Shown here piece after piece: positions 46,680 to 59,500 of a DNA stretch of 64,000 nucleotides (positions are counted from its first letter, which is position 1; every line of letters begins with the position of its first letter). Source of the stretch: Owenia fusiformis (lineage: Eukaryota > Annelida > Polychaeta > Sabellida > Oweniidae); the NCBI GenBank assembly GCA_903813345.2, contig CAIIXF020000002.1:2394001-2458000 (forward strand), given 5' to 3'. The translations under genes and the position numbers were made by a program. The notes beneath the pieces are model-generated. The model saw only the letters and a list, made by a program, of their open reading frames with translations, had not been told where the DNA came from and ran no database searches.

Positions 46680-47160
46680 GCGTTACCACTGGTGATACGC
46701 TGGTTACCGAAACGGTTCGTTTCGGTAACAAAATGTCGGAACGTCGAAGGTACGAGTCGTAGGCAGAATCCCCACCGCATTTTTTCTCACAAACGTGTAT
46801 CAGTGTCATATGTTTTAGAAAATGTACATGATTGCGAAAAATAGCTCAGAAGACAACAGAATCGTCGATTTAATTCCTCACTTAAGTTACATAAACGGTA
46901 GGTATTAAAAGTGCAGATCTTAACTGTTTTTCGAAATACCGTTTATGTAACTTAAGTGAGGAATTAAATCGACGATTTTCGATTCCGTTATCTTCTGAAC
47001 TATTTGTTCGAATTCGCAAATGTGTACATTTTCTTAAACATATGATACTGATACACGTGTGTGATGAAAATGTCGTGGGAATTCTGCCTACAACGTGTGA
47101 AATAAGAAAAAAAAGAAAAATCGTACCTTCGACGTTCCGACATTTTGTTACCGAAACGGT
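46680..47160. mobile_element. Fold-back element, family 1, copy B
   Basis: Arms 46725-46915 and 46935-47160 are inverted copies around AAAAGTGCAGATCTTAAC, as at 8695-9178. The left outer end carries the GTTACCGAAACGGTT / CGTTTCGGTAAC hairpin. It lies about 80 bp before the repeat-encoding exon of the transporter gene. Confidence 0.88.
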
Positions 47161-47242
47161 TTTATTTTGTGAATCTATACAAACTTAAAACGTTGATTTT
47201 CAAAAGAGTAATATGACGAATCGTCGATGATTAATAGCCTAA

Positions 47243-47505
47243 AGGGTCGGTGGAGTGAACAGCAAGAGTCAGAGACGTGATGATATTATAGTAGATACTC
47301 AAGAAGAAGTCGGTGAAATGAACAGCGAGAGTCAAATCCGTGATGGTTTTATGGTGGATAACAAAGAAGAGGTCGGCGGAGTGAACAGCAAGAGTCAACG
47401 CCGTGATGATATTATGGTGGATACTGAAGTAAAAGTCGATGAAATGAACAGCGAGAGTCAAAGCCGAGTTGATATTTCACCTGTTAAAGTGGATACTCAT
47501 GTTGA
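47243..47505 (+). repeat. 63-bp coding repeat in transporter exon 1
   Basis: About 3.5 units of 63 bp (21 codons) with GTGAACAGCAAGAGTCA / ATGAACAGCGAGAGTCA alternating. It is open on + and continuous with the transporter frame after excision of the insert. The upstream limit is unclear, because the repeat begins right after a TAA and a possible acceptor (AAAG at 47241-47244). Confidence 0.8.
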
Positions 47506-50500
47506 ACAGGATCTTAAGAGGTTCTGGACAAATCATTTGATTCTGGACTTGTCATATTTTTTTTTCAACGAAATCACATCCAAGGGTTGAATTTTTATTA
47601 GCTATTTAGAGAGTGAGTCCTGCCTAGTATTAATTTCAATAAAAAAAAGTTAAAATAGGACCCAATTTGAGAGTCAATCTAATACTTACATAACATTGAT
47701 AAATTAAGGCAAATCCTGAAATATTTTTAAAGAGCATTTTTTATGAAATATTATCCAGCAAGTATTTAGATGAAACGGTCTTATTTAAATACAAATCATA
47801 ACATTATGATATTTTTCATGAAACATTTTTCATTTAAATTTTTAATTTAGGTGAAAACCCTTACATGATGATGTGTTTTCATAACTTCTTTCATAAAATT
47901 CCATCAAGGGGTGAAGATAAAATGATCGAATTTAAGTGATTTAAGGATCACGAGAATATGTTTTCTTGGATATTTTCTATGAAATCCCATCCAATGGTCA
48001 AGGTAAAATTTTGATTTTGATTTGGTATTAGGTCACGTGTTCCAAAGATCCATATAAGGCCCATAGAACCATATAGGAACGTCATTTTGAATGTCACGTG
48101 ATAGATCCATATAAGGCTTTTAGAACCATGTCGGGAAAGATGAGGGGAAGCCCCTGACACCTGTTTCACGATTTTATCCGAACGTTGTTCGGATCATTTC
48201 GGTTTTTATGCACTTCATTATTGTACCGAAGTTTGCCGATTCGATTCCTCGTATTTCGGAATCCTGGTGACAATTTTATACTCCATTTGGAGTAATTTTG
48301 ATCTACTTCTTATGACGAAAATTCCCGAACCTTGTTCGGATTAATACGGATTTTCTGACCTACTTTATCTTCCGAGATTTCACGAGTTAACATTCGTCTC
48401 ATTTCGGAATCCTGGTGACAATTTTATACTCCATTGGAGTATTTTTGATCTACTTCTTATGACGAAAATTCCCGAACCTAATTCGGATTAAACCGGATTT
48501 TCTGACCTACCTTATCTACCGAGATTTAACGAGTTACATTCGTCTCATTTCGGAATCCTGGTGACAATTTTATACTCCATTGGAGTATTTTTGATCTACT
48601 TCTTCTGGATTTTGCCCTACTTATTATATCTTGACAACAAGCAAATCAAAAAGTTCGACATGAACGGGTCTCGATCAACTAACCTATAGCGTGGAAGCCA
48701 GGCACGCTAACCATGATGCCAACGTGCCGCCGATATGAAAGAACAAAAGTAATATATATTTATACCGAGCGTCAATTCAAAATGATCCCCACTTTTGACT
48801 GCACTTAAATACGACTCGTCAGCTGTATCCAGAATAGGTAAACGCCTATGGCGCTAGTGAATAACCAAGTCCCAGGTGAGTGGTTCGTATCCCTCTGTGA
48901 TATACTATTTTTGTTTTATTAAATACGACAGAAAGGAGCAAGGTGTAGCTTGAAAACAAGACGTTAGTTTGTTTCAAAACAGTTTGGAAACATTAAACAT
49001 TAAACATTAATTTAAGATTTTCCACTCCTGAAGGGGCTCTAGATCTATGAAATTCATTAATCCACTCAGTAAAAATACGATTCCTCTGCAACCTGATGTC
49101 CAATCAAGATTATTGAAATATATATGTGTTCCTGACACGTTTGAGCGACCAGGAATAGCAAGGTCTACACAAAGTTTGCACGCGAAATTGACGTAATTCA
49201 TGACTGAAATTGGGAAGACAAAATTTGAGATTCACAAACAAAATTGCTTGTGAAAACAATTTACAAAAGTGTTCCAGAGACTCTAATCTACTTGGCTAAG
49301 GTTTTATCTGAAGATTGCCTTATTAAGCAGGTAGAGGGGCATACAGAATACGGAAGCAAATGCTATGTTGAAAATGTTCTATATTTCAATTTGATACTCT
49401 TATTACATGTCACGTAGGCCAGTGTTTTATATGGGGATTATATGTACTTTACTTGTTTATATGAACGTAAATGATTACATGAAATCTGCATTCTTCCGGG
49501 TTTAATCTGGGTTTGTATTGTCTTATTGGGGCTTTTCGACTTTAAAACAAACCCTACCTAAATGGATTGTGTCTCGGGAACGTTTTTGTAAATAGTTATT
49601 GGAGAGGTTAAGCTAACGATGTTTTTCACAACGTAACCGTGAACGCAAAGTACGAAAATTAACAAAGGAATGTATCGAGCGCTCATAGTTTTATGCGCGC
49701 TTAGTCTACTTCAGATACTCTTTCAGCTTCAGATTTTCGGGTTTAGAACGGGAGATTTGAAATTTGACGTTGGGTCAACGGGAACCATTTTACACGTGTC
49801 TATTGAACACTATGCTGTCAATTTCGATGCACAGTTGAATTCTTGCTGAACACGATGATGTATGTCATGCATGATTTAGCGCCAAAAATCTTACGAAACG
49901 AGCTCGTTTAAAATATGTATTAGAAAACCAGCTATAAAACCGCATCAATGACATACTATAGAATCATTACACGCTATGGTGTAGTCTAAACAAACACTGG
50001 ATTTGAACGGCTATTTATATGAGAAGGCTACATGAATTTGTATATGGTCGAGTGATACGTACAGGTTCAGTTTCGATTATATATGCAAAGCTTAACCTCT
50101 CCACCATAAACAATTCTGAAAGAATATCACATATTTTTGTCTTCTCGATTTCAGTCATGAATTACGTCAATTTCTCGTGCAAACATTGGGTAGACGTTGT
50201 CATACCCTGATGCCAGAACGTGTCAGGAACATATAGATACTCGAATGATGTTGATTGAACATCAGGGTGCAGAGAAATCGTAATTTTACTGAGTGGCTTC
50301 ACGAAAAAATAAGCAGCACTTTAGGCCACCTTAAATACAACTCGTCAGTTGTATCCAGTTGGAATCCCAGCGTATTTTTTAAATTTTTTTTATTATATGG
50401 TTGTGCTTTGATTTTACGCTGAAAACATTTATAACTACGTCAACTTTATATTTAAACATTTATTATCTTTTCAGTTGTATTAAAATGTAAAATATGATAT

Positions 50501-53500
50501 ATGTCAGCTTATTGCTTTCTGGAGAACAGTCAAGGTTAAAATTTGGTACAATGAATCGGACACTCATGTAAATCGACATGGTTATAACATTGAGCTCAAT
50601 GCAGTAAATTAGTTATTTCTATGAATCACAGCGGGATTGGATTGGTTTGATTTTATATGATTGCCAACTCTGGCGGTATTTTTGTAAATGCTTTTGACCG
50701 CGGTAGATGTGAAACTGATACAGTTGTGTATTATTCAATTGTTTTATGTCTTGGTCACATTTGCTCCGATTTTCACTATACGACGCCCGGCCGATTGAGT
50801 ATTGTGCTCAGAAATGTATTCAATTTTTAACAAAATACTCGCAGCAAATGTGATCCAGGCATTGCGCAGCGGTATTTCGAAGATACTATTGTTGATTAAC
50901 CACGACCCAGCCAATTTTAAAATCATACTAGTACCTAGATGTGACCTTGAAATAATGTTGGCCAATACACATTGACTTTGACCTTAGGTCACCTAATCAT
51001 GTGTCGTCAATGGTCATTGTAGCCCTCAAGGTCCTTACAACGCCAAATACTTAGATATTTATTTTTGATCTTGAAACAAACTTGACCCAGTAACATTGGC
51101 CTTGAACTCAGTTCACCTAATCGTTGGTTGCCAAGGGTCACAGCAGCCCAAAGGACTTTAAATCACCAAAAACCTAGATATTGATATTTTACATAGGAAT
51201 GACCTTGACTTCAGGTCACCTAATCATGCCTCATCAAGGGTCGAATCTCAGACCAAGGGTAAAAAACGCGTAAACCTAGATATTGACATTTTAAAGAGAG
51301 AATCGGATCTAGCAAGCAGTCTAACAAAAAAATTGTTTCAATTTTAGAATATTTCTGGCTTATGTCATTCCTTTTCATGTCTATTTTCTAAAAATCCCAA
51401 AAGTGCACACTTTATTTCAGGAAAACTAAAGAGTTTACAGCAATGACTTTTGTATATTTCTTCTATAAGAATGGTTACTTATTATTTATAATTTTTCACT
51501 TTTAATCTATTATAACTTAATCAATTTCTAACATATCGTAAATATTTTGTGAGATATTGTATTTGAGACTGTAAGGAATAGTGTACGTCAGTTGTACATG
51601 TTGCTTGTAATTTTGTCACCTCCATATATCTGATTCTGCCTTTAACCTAGAATGACTTTGACCTCTGACCTTAGTAGAACGCTCACTGGCCCATCAAGTA
51701 TGAGGGCAAAAGGAGATGTCGAGACCTACTATAAAGCATGTTCGGTCTGTCTGTCATTTTGTCTGTCTGGCGGGACATCTCCTTCTACACCATTTAACCT
51801 TAGTAAGTTGGTCTCCGAAGGTCAGAGTTAAGTTCATGCAAAGGTAAACGATCAATGTCTAGGTATTTGGCGTTTGATTATACTATGGCCCTTGGCGAAT
51901 TATGATTAGATGAACCGAGGTCAACATTAATGTTTCTTGTACAAGGTCATCCCAAGCTCAAAGATAAATATTTAGGTATTTTACGTTTCAAGACCTTTGG
52001 ACAAATTCGATTCAATTCAAGAATCGGTCAAGGTCAAAAAATCAATATACGGGTATTTTGTATTTTTTTGTAAAGATGTATCAAAGTTAAAATGTATACA
52101 GAGATAAAATAGGTTAGCTCCTATCGTTTCCTTGTGTATACGTTTATGTCTCTGCGTAATAACGCAGATGCGAGCAGGTAGTTACCAGTCTCAACACAAG
52201 GTGGCTCGTTCGGGTCAGATAGCATGGCGGGTATGGTAGAAAGTTCCCTTTAACTTAAAGTACATCTTTTTTCGTGGTTCAATTTTCATATCACCCTTAA
52301 AATGTATCTAATAGCAATGCAAATTAAAATATGTCCAGTGAAAGAAAATGCAATACAAGAATAGATATTTCACTTTTTGTGATTTTGTAACAATGGGGTT
52401 ATTTTTTGTATAACGCATTGAAACATCTTTAAAAAGTGAGCAATGTCAGTGTTGTGATAATAACGCCCCTCATACCTATTTATTACAGGTCGTGTAGACC
52501 ATTGTTGCCTGATTTATTGCAAAAACATTGACTTTTGCACGTTGATGATGATGATGATGCGCCTTTTATAATAGATCTCAGTGTATATCAATGAAATCCA
52601 AAATGTAATATTTAGTTGATTCCACAGGCTAAAGTATGAAAATGTATAACATATATCTAAAAATTTTACACTGTCTTGATTAATGAATTTCATAGATCTA
52701 GAGGCCCTTCAGGAGTGGAAAATCTTAAATTATCAGAGATTAATGTTTCCAAACTGTTTTGAAACAAACTAACGTCTTGTTTTCAAACTACACTTTGCTC
52801 CTTTCTGTCGTATTTAATAAAACAAAAATAGTATACCACGGAGGGATACGAACCACTCACCTGGGACTTGGTTATTCACTAGCGCCTTAGGGGTTCACCT
52901 ATTCTGGATACAACTGACGAGTCGTATTTAAGTGGAGTAAAAAGTGAGGATCATTTTGAATTGACGCTCGGTACAAATATATAATACTTTTGTTCTTTCA
53001 TATCGGTAGCACGTTGGCCTCATGGTTAGCGTGCCTGGCTTCCACGCTATAGGTTAGTTGATCGAGACCCGTTCATGTCGAACTTTTTGATATGCTTGTT
53101 GTCAAGATATAATAAGTAGGGCAAAATCCAGAAAAGGTAGATCAAAAATACTCCAATGGAGTATAAAATTGTCACCAGGATTCCGAAATGAGACGAATGT
53201 AACTCGTTAAATCTCGGTAAATAAGGTAGGTCAGAAAAACTAGGTTCGGGAATTTTCGTCATAAGAAGTAGATCAAAAAAACTCCAATGGAGTATAAAAT
53301 TGTCACCAGGATTCCGAAATGAGACGAATGTTAACTCGTGAAATCTCGGAAGATAAAGTAGGTCAGAAAATCCGGATTAATCCGAACAAGGTTCGGGAAT
53401 TTTCGTCATAAGAAGTAGATCAAAAATACTCCAAATGGAGTATAAAATTGTCACCAGGATTCCGAAATACGACGAATCGAGTCGGCTAACTTCGGTACAA

Positions 53501-56500
53501 TAATGAAGTGCATAAAAACCGAAATGATCCAAACAACGTTCGGATAAAATCGTGAAACAGGTGTCAGGGGCTTCCCCTCATCTTTCCCGACATGGTTCTA
53601 AAAGCCTTATATGGATCTATCACGTGACATTCAAAATAACGTTCCTATATGGTTCTATGGGCCTTATATGGATCTTTGGAACACGTGACCTAATACCAAA
53701 TCAAAATCAAAATTTTACCTTGACCATTGGATGGGATTTTATAGAAAATATCCAAGGAAACAAATTCTCGTGATCCTTAAATCACTTAAATTCGATCATT
53801 TTATCTTCACCCCTTGATGGAATTTTATGAACGAAGTTATGAAAACACATCATCATGTAAGGGTTTTCACCTAAATTAAAAATGAAAAATGTTTCATGAA
53901 AAATATCATCATGTATTGATTTGTATTTAAATAAGACCGTTTCGTCTAAATACTTGCTGGATAATATTTCATAAAAAATGCACTTTAAAAATATTTCAGG
54001 ATTTGCCTTAATTTATCAATGTAATGTGAGTATTAGATTGACTCTCAAATAGGGTTCTATTTTAACTTTTTTTATTGAAATTAATACTAGGCAGGACCCA
54101 CTCTCTAAATAGCTAATAAAAATTCAACCCTTGGATGTGATTTCGTTGAAAAAAAATATGACAAGTCCAGAATCAAATGATTTGTCCAGAACCTCTTAAG
54201 ATCCTGTTGTTGATAGATCTGGCACAACACTAGCAGAAAATCTAAAGTGGCCCACTACGTTACTGATATTTCTTGCTGCTATTGGTTCGGTAAATATAGT
54301 TTATTGAAGTATTTTTTTCAAATTGACTTCGTTAAATTTTTTTTGATGCGTTCATTGGTGTACCTCGAGGTTCGGAGGTTGATTTCATGGATGTTCAGAT
54401 TTAGATCATTAAACATTGTCATATCAGACTTTTAAAAAATTGGTTTATTCGTTTATTATGTTAATAGGGAGTTTAAGTTGCATATAAAATCGAAACGCCA
54501 ACCTATACGTATGACCAATCGCTCACACAAATGCATTCCGTTCACGTTTAGGCTATGAAAAACATTGCAAGCTCATCTCCCTATTATTTAGAATTTTTGA
54601 CTTCCCTGAACCACTTTCTGAGCTTACACATGATGTTATTTCTTTCCGATATTTTTGAACCAATCGTACAATTCTTTTCAACATAAAATAAATTAGCATG
54701 CATGCTATCTATTAGTGTGAATTATTACTTATTGATAACAATGTATTACAACTAACCCCCCTATCACACCAAACTAGTTCTTACCCGTTCTTGCCAGTCC
54801 TACGAAAACGTCGTAAAACGGGCTCAATCTGGCTGTGGTCGGGAAATATGTCTAAAATAATTAGCTACTTCGTTCATAAACAGTCTTCAATACGTCCATC
54901 TCATTCGCAGTTCGTTCAATCGCATCGCGTCGGTGTGCAACGTCGTATAACGCGTCCCTAAGTCTACAGATTACAGAACGGTATAGTCGCCATCGAATTT
55001 TGAATCAATTCAAAATTCTAAATCACGTTCCCCGTCCGGGAAAGTCAATGAATCTCGTAAACAGACCGTAGAACGTTGTAGGTACGTTCATATGGAATTT
55101 ATTTTGTATCAAAATTGGACATTACATGATGTATGGGAAAAATCGAACTATATGATGCGATACTCGAACTATATGATTCGAAACTCGCATCATACTATGC
55201 GAAATACGCATCATTATATGCGAAACTCGCATCATCGTATGCCATTTTCAATCCATGTTATACCAACAGTTAATTTTCTTACATAACTTATTTTCATTCA
55301 CACACGCACTGGTTGTATCATGTGTCACACAAAGAGTTGGCACTAACTCCAATCACTTTCCAAAAATCCAAAAGCAATGTTGAAATGTCACACGGATTGT
55401 GTTATAAGTTGCATAGAATACTAAAAGAATTACACATGGATCAAAGTAAATTTCGAACGAACGTGTCAATTTAACACACGCATTGAGTTCAAACTCGCAT
55501 AGGATGGTTCCCACTCGCATAGGCTGTCACAAACAAGTTGCACTTCACATAGGGTGCGATATTTAAAGTCACGTGATATTTACATCCTTGTTTCTACAAT
55601 ATGGCGCCCTCCGTTGAAATGTTATAAAATGTAAATTTTAAATTAAAAATATATAATAGGATACCCTAGGCCCTAGGCTAGGGAGACGTACAGTGGCCAT
55701 TTATTGAGAAACTACAAACATCTTCCCAAGTAAAAAAATTCTAATTTAGACTTACTTTAGACCTAGTACCGCTCTAATGCCGCTCATATCCTTCTAAATT
55801 ACTGGGCGGAATTGGAACGGTATTAAAATCTGTTAGTACCGACTAGCTGGTACTAGAGTTATATATTGCATCGGTGTTAAATCTGTTAATACCGACTAGT
55901 CGGTACTAGAGTTATATTACAGCGGTGTTAACTTATATTTAATCTTGTTGATACAGACTGAGCGGTATAAGAGCGGTATTACGTTATAAAAAATTAGGAC
56001 ATCTATACTAGATCGGTGTTAAATTGATCAGTATTGGAGCTGTAATAGAGCGGTATTAAATATCCCTGTCCAATACCGATGAATCGGTATTTGATCGGTA
56101 CTTGATCGGTATTGGAGTTTCACTAAAGCCATATTAAATAGCATAGTCCTATACCGGTGCATCGTTATTAGAGCTATTTAATATCGGTACTAGGTCGGTA
56201 TTTGGTCGGTATTTGGTTAAAGCTGATTGGCTGACAGGACTTCTAAATTAGCTCATTTGCATGATAAATTTTAGAAGGATTTCATCGGTATTAGTTCGGT
56301 ATTAGACAACTACATTAGGTCGGTATAAGGTCGGTATAAGGTCGGCATTTAATATGCAACGTCCATTGGATTTTTTCACTTGGGTTTTTATCTTTTTGCC
56401 GCGCTGATGTGTTATTTCGTTTAGTGCAAAATTAACGCGAGATTTAGAACAAAATCTCGAACATCTCTAGAAAGCAATGTTACATCAAGGTGTGTGATCG

Positions 56501-59500
56501 GCACATCATGGTTTGTGAAGGGAAAAACGTTTGTGCGAGCCGCATAAGCATTTGTTCGACTTGTGTGCCCTGTTTGATGTCATGTTTAAACAATGCATAC
56601 ACAAATACGCATGTACAAGTGTGATTTTACAAACATAAAGTGTGCAAACTCGAACAAACCGCGTATGAAATCACACGGATTGTGTATGCATTCTGCTTAA
56701 ACGCTATTCAATGTGTTAGAGATATCACATAAATATTAAGTTTAAAACCAGTTTTGACGACCAAGAGAACATTTTGAGCATGTTAGTTCTAGAGGACCTA
56801 CCCGTTCGAGTACGTTCGATGAAGTTTGTAAACAGACCCCAAACTGTTCTAGGTACGTCCAGTCCGTTCGTACACAGCTGAAGCCCGTTTCCGAGAACGT
56901 AGTGAGAACTATTTTGGTGTGATAGTAGGGTTAAAATGATCAATTCTTGTAAAATTCAAAATAAATCTTATTTTTGGCTTGTTTATGCCACAATCGCACC
57001 CCTCCGGCTGAAAACCGAAATATTTTTGGTGATCGCACCCCCCCTGACTGAAAGATGGCTACGCCCCTGTCCTATGTGGTTTAAACTTTACCTAGGGCTT
57101 TTAAATGATTTCTATTTTAAAACTTACTAATGTGAACAAAGGGTGCGTCCAGTATGTCAGAACTAAAATGCAACAAATAGAAGGAATTACATTTGTTTTA
57201 CATCATTTGATATTCCTACGTACCCTCTGCTATGGGATCATTTGAGCTTCTCACCCACCTCTCTGGTCAACATAAGTCTCTTGACGCTAGAGCCAAAAAA
57301 GAAAAAGGCAAAAAAACATCGAATCACAAACTTATTTAGGACATCGGCAACATATTGCACTTTTTTATTGCAAAGCAAAACTGCATATTTCGAATTCTTT
57401 GAGATAGACTTTAGTATTGAAGTATGTGAGTTGGATACTTTATTAATTATTATTGAAAAATGTTAACATTTTTATGAAACTTTTCCCCGGATATTGTTGT
57501 GACATGTTACTATAGCAACCGTTACTCTACATGTGCTTCGTTTTTTAAACTTTACTGTTTTAACTGCAATTTAGTTATTTATTTCTTTAGAAAAAATGTA
57601 TATACAATAATAATACATGACTAATACTGACACCAAATGGCATATAAAAGTGTAATGTCAAGTATCAAAAAAAGTATCACTAGAAAATATATAAAAAAAA
57701 TATAGTCTAACTAGTTTACAAGGGTATATAGGTATATGAGTTTCATATATACAAGTATTTACATGATATAACATAGTACAATGCATACACTAAGCATGTA
57801 TGTACGTTGTGTTTAAATGATGTGTCATGACTATTGTAATATACAATGCGTGGATAGTAAATAAAAATGTTTAATATGGAAGTTGTCACATTGACGGGTA
57901 TTATAACTATGTGTATCGCAGTTTATTTGGAATTTGTATCGAGTAGAGAATTGAGTATTTGGTCACCATCTCTTACTTGGTACATGAAAATTGCTGTATT
58001 CAGCTTATTTATATCATATATATTCAGAAGATTCAGAAGACCCCAATGTACTGAGAAATATTTTTTTCTAAGTTTTTGATATGCTCTTTGAAAGTTAAAT
58101 TGGCATCAATAGCTATTCCTAAGAAAGATATAGTGATGTCTTGCTTGAGTTTGGTGTCATTTATTTTGAGAAAGTGATTGTTAGACGTTTTACTAGGTCC
58201 AAAGAGAATCCATTTAGTTTTGTCAATGTTTAAAGAAAGTTTATTGGCATTGATCCAGTCACTGAGCTTTGAAAGTTCTTCATTTGCGGTGTCAAATAGA
58301 GTGGGTAAATCTTTGCGAGAGGCCAAGAGATTGGTATCATCAGCAAATAGGATGAATTCAAAGAAATCAGAGGATTTGTAGATGTCATTTATGTAAAGAA
58401 GAAATAAAATAGGACCAAGCACTGAACCTTGAGGGACACCATGAGATAAAGAGGTTTGTTTAAAAATAACAGTCTGATGACGTTGAGTTAAGTAACTTTG
58501 AAACCATGAAAGGGTAACACCGCGCATTCCGTAGTGTGAAAGTTTATCTAATAATATATTATGATCAATAGTGTCAAATGCTTTTGAGAAGTCTAATGAT
58601 ATCCCTAGTGAAGGAATTTTGCTTTCATTTGCACATCTTATCTTTTCAATAAAAGTTAGAAGTGGCATGTATGTAGACTTTTTCTTCTTACAATGATGAT
58701 CTTCAGATCAACCATGTATCATGTGAATCCCTGACCATCCAGCTTACCAACTCAAAAAATAAAAACACCCTAATCTCAATTACATATAAACCTCCTAACA
58801 CTAATCAAGAGGAATTATATATTGATCTTCAAGCACTTCTTGATACTCCAAGGAAAAAAACAGTGTATATTCTTGGTGATTTTAATTGTGACATTTTAAA
58901 AGCAGAAAGCAACCATGCTACAATTTGCAATACTTAAATACAGTACAATATATGTTGTTAGTACCTCAGTGTAAATACTCGCATCTGATTGGTCAATTAG
59001 CGGTCAACATTTTTGCCTGTACCCCACCTGGGCATCATGGGATATCATATTATTGACCGCGTATGTTACTGTACTACACTTGTGAATAATGGGGAATATG
59101 ACGTCATAATGTCTACAGAAAAAACATGGTAGACGGACATTTTGTAAACGTTGATGAAAGTCATATTTTGACTTTACTAGACGACAAGTATAGCAAAATA
59201 CAAATAGAAACGTAAAATTAACATAAATTTACTAATGAGTACGCATTGCTGGCGTGGTTCGGAGAAAAGATTGTGAAATGAAGCCATACCGATTGATGAT
59301 TGTCATCTATATGTGTATTATAATTAGTTTCTTCGGACTAACAAAACAATTGTAGACCTCTCCATTCGGTCAACCGTCAAAATCATATACCTCGACTGTA
59401 AACCTTGAAACTACTGTTGACCTCGACCTTCGGTCTCTGTCAACAGTACTTTCTCGGTTTACAGTCTCGGTATACAATTTTGACGGTTGACCTCTGGAGA

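Larger units (their letters stand above)
47506..54207. mobile_element. 6.7-kb palindromic element in transporter exon 1, 6-bp target duplication
   Basis: TGTTGA is directly repeated at 47500-47505 and 54208-54213. The ends ACAGGATCTTAAGAGGTTCT (47506) and its reverse complement (to 54207) open inverted arms of about 1.55 kb (47506-49070; 52680-54207) with only scattered differences. The arms contain about three copies of a 150-bp module (48270-48620; 53120-53480), a tRNA-like piece and a GGTTCGTATCCC box. The 3.6-kb centre holds further inverted pairs (49060-49205 with 50145-50300; 50930-51310 with 51830-52090) and a fold-back at 50753. No transposase or reverse transcriptase was found, so it is probably non-autonomous; the superfamily is unknown. 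Confidence 0.88.

Noticed and set aside
53007-53085. Functional tRNA-Gly gene
   Set aside because: D and T regions resemble tRNA but the acceptor and anticodon stems do not pair properly; called only as tRNA-like.
57867-58079. 70-codon + strand open frame with hydrophobic segments
   Set aside because: It overlaps the antisense LINE tail and has no recognised domain.
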